Positions 60,301 through 64,000 of a stretch of 64,000 nt of DNA are shown in pieces; the first letter of the stretch is position 1, and each line of letters starts with the position of its first letter. The translations under genes were made by a program, and so were the position numbers. The notes below the pieces were generated by a model. The model saw only the letters and a list, made by a program, of their open reading frames with translations, ran no database searches and was not told the DNA's origin. The stretch is from Eublepharis macularius (Eukaryota > Chordata > Lepidosauria > Squamata > Eublepharidae). The DNA is taken from NCBI RefSeq assembly GCF_028583425.1, contig NC_072796.1, positions 142,299,464 through 142,363,463 on the forward strand, in the 5' to 3' direction.

Positions 60301-61927
60301 AAAGACGCCTCCAGAAGGACGGCTGAAAAGGTGTTGTGCTCTCTTTTCCTCAGATTGGCGCCTCTGTCATTGTGCAGGCACCATCAGCTGGCCAAACAGG
60401 CAGCTGAACCGTTCACTGAGGGCCAGGAGTCCATCTGCTGCATGGAGACCTTGCCCTGAGAGGGCAGCCACAGTTCCATGCCGGAGCTCTCAGCATTCTG
60501 AGCCAAAGGAGCTCTAATAGCAAGGCTGGGAAAGACACACACCAGCATGACCTCAGAGACACAGAGCAGACAGTCTCGGGTTGCAGAGGCTGGTGGGCTG
60601 CCTTTGGCTAAGGCAGCTCCTTATATTCAGGCCATACTTCTCAAAAATAAAACCCAGTCTTTTGGGATTAGAGTTACAAACTGTTCTGCTAATAGAACTT
60701 GTTCTCCCCTAAGCTTGGGGATTGTCCCTAATGTAAGTCTCCCAGCAGTATACCTTTACCAACTCCTGGCTCCCAGTTTGCGTAGAGCCTTTTCTCTGGC
60801 CAGATTTAACGTTCTTCCTTCAGCTATTTTATCTGGTAGATTTCACGGGATTCCTTATCATAGCAGGTGTTGTCCTTGTTTGACGGACTGTGTTGAAACT
60901 GTCTCCCATGTTCTTCTCCAGTGCTCTTCTTATCTGGCACCACGCCGGGATCTTCTACATCCTATTTTAGCCCAACTTTCAGAGTTTTCTGATGATTTTA
61001 AGGTTCAGTTCCTGCTTGACAACCCAGATGGGGAAATAACTGAAATAGTAGCAAAGTTTCTCTACAGTGCCATGGCTATACGCCCTGACAAGTCATATTC
61101 TGTACTGGTTTTGCTGCCCTGTTGCCCTGTTCCTATCTGTAATTTTAATCTCATTTTGTATGGAGTTTCTGTATTTAAAATTTTATATTTTATATATGCC
61201 AATAAAGGCTTGCTTGCTTGTATATTCAGGCCATGCGTATCCCCAGAAATCACCCTGCAGCTGTCCAGTGTTTCTGGTGCTGTTTTGGGGGGGGATTCTC
61301 TAGCTTGAGCTTATTAAGCAGGCGGGGAAGGCACTTCCTGTGAGGACCGCCATTTCATGGACACGCCATTCTTTCTCCTCTCTCTGGTCAAAAAGACCTC
61401 AATTCACAGGCAGGCAGCCAGTTGTGTTGCTAGAAACACAGTAAACAGACTTACTTTCTCTCCTTCCTCCAGATAAGCATTTCCTGGTGTTTTTCTTCAA
61501 GCAACTCAAGGTGAATCGGAGCGGCCGCTACGAGGACTCCTTCCCCTACCTCTCACCCTGCGGTCGGGAGCACAACTATGTCCGCTGTGACGACCTTCCC
61601 ATCGTCTTCACCCACCTCTTGCAGGGGAGCTCTGGTGAGGAGCTCCTGTCCTACTGTGGTGGCGCGGACAGACTGACAGTGTCCTTCCAGCCCAAAAAGC
61701 TGCTGATGCGCCCCGAGAATGGGCGCGTCTACCATCCTGGCCCAGAAAAAACCGGAGGCGTGGGGCTGGTGAAATCAGCATTGGCCTTTGAGCTTAGCCC
61801 CCACTTTGAATACGAGCAGGGACCTGGCCAGCCTCCCACCCATTTTCGTTGGCAGGACAAACGCCATGTTCTCACCAATGAGCTGTTGCCACTAATCCGG
61901 GACCAGGAGAAGGACGGGGGAGCCTAG
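42191..61927 (+). CDS. C8orf82: C8orf82 orthologue, UPF0598 family (three coding exons)
   Basis: Orthologue of human C8orf82, a protein of unknown biochemical role in the UPF0598 (DUF4505) family and probably mitochondrial. Three exons with AG/GT borders splice in frame to 214 residues (human 216). The first 25 or so residues are rich in arginine and leucine without acidic residues (MRLLRGGLGFLLRAGMRHGP), fitting a mitochondrial import signal. The conserved body follows: EQGQSPSPRTREYFYYIDHQ, then LFLDDAKVKNFITCFK, NRSGRYEDSFPYLSPCGREH, YVRCDDLPIVFTHLL, and GGVGLVKSALAFELSPHFEY near the C-terminus. The cysteines in SPCGRE and VRCDD are kept. No transmembrane segment is evident. The start is the first ATG in the CpG block and fits the family's usual length. 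No break is seen. Introns are long (13.2 and 5.9 kb) and full of repeats. Confidence 0.94.
42425..42640. mobile_element. GGGTTGCCA-type hAT MITE, worn copy
   Basis: GATGCCAACTCATGGTCGG at the left, CTGGAGAAAGGCAACCCTA at the right, and the family interior between. It lies in C8orf82 intron 1, 94 bp past the donor. Confidence 0.7.
42760..42932. mobile_element. GGGTTGCCA-type hAT MITE, worn copy
   Basis: ACTGATATCCAGACTACAGA, GATCAGTTTCCCTAGAGGAA and AAGCTGAAGTTGGCAACTA: a right part and interior without a clear left end. Fourth copy within 1.65 kb. Confidence 0.6.
42935..44035. other. C8orf82 intron 1, unassigned
   Basis: AT-rich, no repeat recognised except CA runs at 43274-43281 and 43515-43529. 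Confidence 0.35.
44040..44820. other. C8orf82 intron 1, possible old retroelement
   Basis: The stretch CTTCTTTATTTAAAGAGGAA near 44060 gives AATAAAGAAG on the minus strand, and the following 700 bases are unlike their AT-rich neighbours. They could be an LTR-type remnant on the minus strand, but I see no firm ends or coding motif. Confidence 0.25.
45226..45489 (+). mobile_element. Penelope-derived insertion with five tandem hammerhead-like units
   Basis: Exact 13-bp target duplication AGTACTGCTCACA at 45213-45225 and 45490-45502. Units start CTGACGA or its variants at 45241, 45282, 45323, 45364 and 45403, giving a period of 41 (last 39). Each has GAGAGC, a TGTG-like loop, GTTCTC-like sequence and a GAAA-like run. 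A GATGCATC self-complementary linker joins them. The last unit runs into the usual AGCTTATGCTACAATAAAGT tail. The first and second units have worn GAAA runs. Confidence 0.85.
45532..45757. mobile_element. Second Penelope-type palindromic insertion (GTTGTTGTGGG ends)
   Basis: Exact 14-bp target duplication CGATAGCAATGATG at 45518-45531 and 45758-45771. Two inverted arms (GCCGTGGTCTTGGCATTGTA and its mirror) meet at AGGTGTAGCACCT. The sequence is unrelated to the GGTGCTACTGGACTC family, but the layout is the same. It ends GCCTTCAACAATACATCGAT. No coding capacity. Confidence 0.8.
45584..45619 (-). ncRNA. Hammerhead-like motif, GUC type
   Basis: Minus strand: CTGAAGA, one extra T, helix II GCCAGT with GCTGGC (one G-T pair), GAAA, then CGTC. 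The A-CG-T unit can form a one-pair helix III and C is the base before the predicted cut. The mirror motif at 45633-45668 on the plus strand has CCGAAGA in place of CTGAAGA. Confidence 0.5.
46137..47272. mobile_element. hAT-like element carrying a GGCC-rich minisatellite
   Basis: The left end (TTTTTTTTTTGAGCCGGAAT, CAGCATTCCGGCAGCTCTT) and right end (CACCTCTTTTCCCAGAAAAA + AAGCCC) match the ends of the 39562-39890 MITE. Between 46230 and 47080 lie many imperfect units of the type GGGCCCAAAATGGCCAGGAT, in both orientations, separated by CTGCCNGG..GGAACACTCCCC blocks. Stops are rare in the repeats, so frames up to 181 codons occur by chance. No transposase. Confidence 0.65.
47275..47450 (-). 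repeat. tRNA-derived SINE, third family, worn
   Basis: CATTCTCCTATTCCCCCATT, TTATCCCCACACCAGCCACC and GGTCTCCCAGATCCTACTCC. The head is incomplete. Confidence 0.5.
47451..48344. other. C8orf82 intron 1, unassigned
   Basis: Unique-looking sequence with no exon or repeat recognised. Confidence 0.35.
48345..48680 (-). repeat. LINE-like repeat (GCGGAATATAAAT tail)
   Basis: A TTATTTATTTTAT run, then ATTCCGCCTTTCTCACTGAG (the inverted 3' tail), then a body with AAATTAATACAAGTTTACAA and AACTGCTGAAACAGAACATA. The body recurs in the split SINE at 32990-33150. Confidence 0.55.
49015..49190. mobile_element. Penelope-derived insertion
   Basis: Starts ATCCAGAAGAGTTAGCCATG; one reversed arm and one forward arm with CTGACGAAGAGAGCTGTGGT then TCTCGAAAGC. 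The flanks TTTCTTGAGCTAG and TTTCTTTAGCTAG differ at one place, a likely aged target duplication. Confidence 0.75.
49191..49800. other. C8orf82 intron 1, unassigned
   Basis: No recognised exon. The flanking sequence was the target of the large Penelope-like insertion. Confidence 0.35.
49869..49903 (-). ncRNA. Hammerhead-like motif at one end of the large Penelope-like element
   Basis: Minus strand: CTGATGA, extra A, helix II GAGAA with TTCTC (loop CTTGA, 5 exact pairs), GAAA-GC-TT-ATGC. It is downstream of the coding region, in the sense orientation of the element. Confidence 0.5.
52968..53002 (+). ncRNA. Hammerhead-like motif at the other end, inverted
   Basis: The plus strand carries the same motif as 49869-49903, so it is antisense with respect to the element's coding strand. 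It forms the inverted terminal copy. Confidence 0.5.
53109..54906. other. C8orf82 intron 1, largely unassigned
   Basis: Unique-looking GC-mixed sequence. 53395-53490 is AT-rich with several homeodomain-type TTAATTA/TAATTA-like cores. 54400-54610 is AT-rich and ends AAATAAAAATTATGTATAAA, possibly an L1-like tail. No exon recognised. Confidence 0.35.
54911..55043. mobile_element. Penelope-derived palindromic fragment fused to a SINE
   Basis: Both arms are present from AGTAAAGAGTCCAGTAGCAC to GCTACAATAAAATTG, with the centre CTTCGTCAGATGCATCTGAC. The right outer end is missing, and the sequence runs straight into a SINE head at 55044. Confidence 0.75.
55044..55330 (+). repeat. Sauria-type tRNA-derived SINE, interrupted
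   Basis: Head from CCTTAAGAGCAGCAGGACTC, B-box-like GGTTTGATTCCCC, body CTCTCAGAGCTCTCTCAGTC, 3' end AAGTTGTCCAGAAGGGTG, then a 51-bp insert and the 3' end repeated, with an ATTATT tail. The first bases of the SINE are missing. Confidence 0.8.
55237..55287 (+). repeat. 51-bp retroposed insert with A-tail
   Basis: The 18-bp duplication AAGTTGTCCAGAAGGGTG at 55219-55236 and 55288-55305 is exact. The insert has AATAAATAAAG and ends in an A-rich run. It is a severely 5'-truncated L1-type retroposition. Confidence 0.75.
55331..55525. repeat. ATT/ACATGT simple-repeat zone
   Basis: Irregular TTATTA and ACATGTAC repeats run from the SINE tail to about 55430. The last 90 bases lead to the acceptor of C8orf82 exon 2. 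Confidence 0.6.
55529..55577 (+). CDS. C8orf82: C8orf82 coding exon 2 (49 bases)
   Basis: 16 codons plus one base, LFLDDAKVKNFITCFK. Acceptor GTTATGCAG, donor GTAACG. A very short exon, isolated by introns of 13.2 and 5.9 kb. Confidence 0.94.
55580..58485. other. C8orf82 intron 2, unassigned
   Basis: About 2.9 kb of GC-mixed, unique-looking sequence with no exon or repeat I can name. This is the longest repeat-poor stretch in the window. Confidence 0.4.
58488..58665. mobile_element. GGGTTGCCA-type hAT MITE, worn copy
   Basis: GGGGTTGCCAACCTCTAGGT, CAACTGATCTTTAGGCCCCT, CTCTATGGCATTATAACCCA and CCCAACCTGCAGCAG. The right end is eroded. Confidence 0.7.
58670..60620. other. C8orf82 intron 2, unassigned
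   Basis: Unique-looking sequence. A CA-type simple repeat lies at 59557-59595. No exon recognised. Confidence 0.35.
60636..61220 (+). repeat. 5'-truncated LINE with intact C-terminal frame
   Basis: Exact 14-bp target duplication TATATTCAGGCCAT at 60622-60635 and 61221-61234. An open frame encodes the end of a LINE protein with a zinc-knuckle-like CCPCLTDCVETVSHVLLQC and a helical tail. It ends in GCCAATAAAGGCTTGCTTGC, a tail of CTTG repeats. The clade is uncertain; the same layout occurs at 22439-22924. The open frame and exact duplication suggest a young insertion. Confidence 0.8.
61473..61927 (+). CDS. C8orf82: C8orf82 coding exon 3
   Basis: Split codon D, then KHFLVFFFKQLKVNRSGRYE through NELLPLIRDQEKDGGA and a stop. 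Acceptor TTCCTTCCTCCAG. It encodes the larger part of the UPF0598 domain in one exon. The C-terminal EKDGGA differs from mammals. Confidence 0.95.
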
Positions 61928-62380
61928 AGGCAGAGCTAGCGAGGGGCTCTGTTTGACAACCAGTGATCGACCCACTGCCTTAATTATGTGAGAACTGTTG
62001 CTGCCAACCTGTGTGGTAACTGTAGCAGTGAGAGGAGCCCGTATTCTGTAATTCCAGACGCCTTATCCATTCAAGCAGCCTGTGGGAAGCTTCCAGTCCA
62101 AGGCAGCTGGTCCCTTTGAATGAGGGAATTCTGAATCTTCCGAGGTCCGTTTGAATGTTTGTAGGGGTTCTGCATGAGGGTTGGTGGGCCGCTGTCCCGT
62201 GGTGCTGGAAGAGGGAACCCACCAAGAACATCCTACCCATTCACAGCAAGGAACTGGAGGGGCCAGGCTGTCGTGTGCTGCTCACCAGCGGTCAAAGCAG
62301 GGCACATCCCTGCTTGGCCGCTTGCCGCAGCGCTGGTATATCTATGGCAGGTATTGCAATAAAGAGCAGGCTGTCCCTTG
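61928..62380 (+). other. C8orf82: C8orf82 3' untranslated region
   Basis: From the stop codon to just past the poly(A) signal. No mobile element is seen in it. Confidence 0.6.
62358..62363 (+). terminator. C8orf82: C8orf82 poly(A) signal
   Basis: AATAAA 431 bases after the stop, followed within 40 bases by a G/T-rich stretch. A second AATAAA near 62490 could serve as an alternative site. Confidence 0.6.
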
Positions 62381-62499
62381 GGATGATCTCTTCCGTGAGA
62401 TGTCATGATTTATAGGTTTGTTTGTTTAGGAAATCTGTTGTACAGTTTAGGATGTAAAATACAATCCCAGTAAACCAGTCAGCATAAAACAATAAAATA

Positions 62500-63450
62500 T
62501 CAGCCTGACAGAAACCTGGCAGAGCGAGTCAGTAGACCAACAGATCCAACTGCAAAAGCTCCCTGGAACCAAAATGTTTTTCAGGCCTTTGGCAAAATGA
62601 TTGCAGAAGAAGATCTCAGCACCTCTTCTGGAAGACTATACTAGAGGAAGGGAGCAGCCCCTGGAGAGGCCGTGCCGTTGCAGCCATTGTGTGGGTTTTC
62701 CTGGGAGAAGAGGCTGAGCTGGCAACTTCTTGTAGGCTGACCTACAGTTGGTGTCACTTTTGCACGCTTAGGCTTGGATCCATTTCTTCCCTCTGCGCAG
62801 CACTCTCCTCCATTTCGAAGGCCGTCCCGTGCTGCCGAGAGCGATTCTCTGGTGCTAGGTGCATTCCTCTTATTGCTGATCTTTTGTGCGTTGAAGTTGG
62901 CTGTTGCCAGAGGAATACGCTCCAAGCAGAGGACCTCCTCCACAGTGGGGCACCGCACTGTGCAAAGGGAAGGAAGACATTGGATCCAAGCTCCCAGCCA
63001 CAAAATATCCCCTTCCCATGCAGGATGCTGGTGCAGGGTATAGGGTGGATTGGCCCAGACATAATCCGTCCTGCTGTGTGTAGCTTCTGGAAAGCACGTC
63101 TACCCAGGAAGACTGCACAGGCACAGCATGAAAAGGGGAGGCTGGTCAGAGAGGCCTGGGGGAGCCCAGATGAGCCCCAGTGCCCTAATCGATACTCATG
63201 CCTTCAGATGATGTCCCACTTGCACACGATTGCCACTGCAGCAACTGAAGGGAGCTCTGTGGGAAAGTTTGCTTGGAGGTTGGGTGTAATGGATCTCCAA
63301 GGCTCTCTGAACTTGGCAGGGGGAGGAGATGGGGATGAGTCAGAGAGTCCAGCAGCTTAAAAACATTTGACAATTGTTTTAAAAACTTGCCTTGCATATC
63401 AGAGCTAACCCAGACTTTCTAAGGGGCAGGCAGTCCCCAGAGCAGCAATA
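62500..63450. other. Downstream flank, no gene recognised
   Basis: Frames up to 223 codons occur on both strands but overlap each other and have no known domain. Confidence 0.35.
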
Positions 63451-63690
63451 ATAATTATAATAATAACTGTGCTTCTATCCCACTCTTCTAGACAGATGAG
63501 TGCCCCACTCTGAGCAATGAACCAAGTCAGTGTTGTTGTTATCCCCACAATTCAGCTGGGGAGCTGGGGCTGAGAGGAGGGGCTTCCCCAGGGCCATCTG
63601 CTGAGCTCAAGGCAGGAGTGGGAGTCGAACCAGCAGAGGTTGATTCGCAAGCCAGCCACTTAACCACTGTGCTACAGCAGCACCCTCTGG
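63451..63690 (-). repeat. tRNA-derived SINE, second family
   Basis: ATAATAATAACTGTGCTTCT (tail), CACTCTTCTAGACAGATGAG, CCCACAATTCAGCTGGGGAG, inverse B box GGGAGTCGAACC, head ACTGTGCTACAGCAGC. Nearly complete minus-strand copy. Confidence 0.8.
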
Positions 63691-63809
63691 CCCAAACCAC
63701 TAGAGGGCAGTGACATGGGTGGGCAGCAAGGAAGCTGCCGAGGTTTTTTTGGCACAGTGCTGTGAAATACTTTCCTACCCACTGGTTTGTAGGTGGAAGC
63801 AACAGAGGT

Positions 63810-63992
63810 AGGGCTGCCAACAGACCTGGTGAAATATTCCCTTTATGAGCAGCTTAATGTGTGGGAATGGACAACCAGAGCTTTTCATGGTATTGAGGTC
63901 AATAACATCACCTAGTAAGTTAACACCCCCTTAAGTCTCTATTAGAGGGATAGGACACTTCTTTCTCCAGGCAGTTGGCAACCCTAAATAGG
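63810..63992. mobile_element. MITE with TAGGG(C/T)TGCCAAC ends
   Basis: Left TAGGGCTGCCAAC and right GTTGGCAACCCTA are inverted, 183 bp apart. The interior differs from the 41281 family. No clear 8-bp duplication; it may be a distant or recombined relative. Confidence 0.5.
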
Positions 63993-64000
63993 GGATGTAC

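Noticed and set aside
62689-63360. Plus-strand frame of 223 codons downstream of C8orf82
   Set aside because: No recognisable domain, overlapping frames of similar length on the minus strand, and no splice or family support.

Overview
This window is from a vertebrate nuclear genome, almost certainly a squamate reptile (a lizard, possibly gecko-like, but I cannot fix the species). The reasons are two host genes with vertebrate exon-intron structure and reptile-like proteins, a tRNA-derived SINE of the Sauria type in several copies, RTE-BovB, CR1, L2 and L1 LINE fragments, 5S-rRNA-derived SINEs and many Penelope-like insertions. Nothing prokaryotic is present.

Layout. 1-16.4 kb: no host gene seen, only nested repeats. 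16.45-33.9 kb: STX17 (syntaxin-17) on the minus strand. A GC-rich first exon and promoter lie at about 33.73-33.95 kb, seven coding exons lie between 30961 and 17442, and a poly(A) signal lies at 16471-16476; the spliced protein would be 304 residues. 33.95-42.02 kb: intergenic repeats shared by two divergent promoters. 42.02-62.4 kb: the orthologue of human C8orf82 (UPF0598 family) on the plus strand, with three coding exons (42191-42331, 55529-55577, 61473-61927), 214 residues and a poly(A) signal at 62358. 62.4-64 kb: repeats, no gene seen. The two genes do not act in a shared pathway that I know of: STX17 is the autophagosomal Qa-SNARE, and the UPF0598 protein is probably mitochondrial with unknown function.

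The most unusual content is the Penelope-like elements (PLEs). One large copy (49815-53095) has a 13-bp target duplication, inverted termini, a reverse transcriptase and a C-terminal GIY-YIG endonuclease. A second, older PLE (about 3630-4880) carries two later insertions. More than ten small palindromic or partial derivatives, several with exact target duplications, are scattered through the window. Their termini carry a motif that looks like a minimal hammerhead ribozyme (CTGANGA, one extra base, a hairpin, then GAAA and a tiny third helix). The hairpin is kept by paired changes between subfamilies. One insertion (45226-45489) carries five tandem units of about 41 bp of this motif.

Other structure includes hAT-like MITEs with exact 8-bp duplications clustered round the C8orf82 promoter, a GGCC-rich minisatellite inside a hAT-like element (46.1-47.3 kb), a hairpin with a perfect 37-bp stem (37.5 kb), and LINE and SINE insertions whose nesting gives relative ages. 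Repeat family names come from reading alone; no database search was possible.
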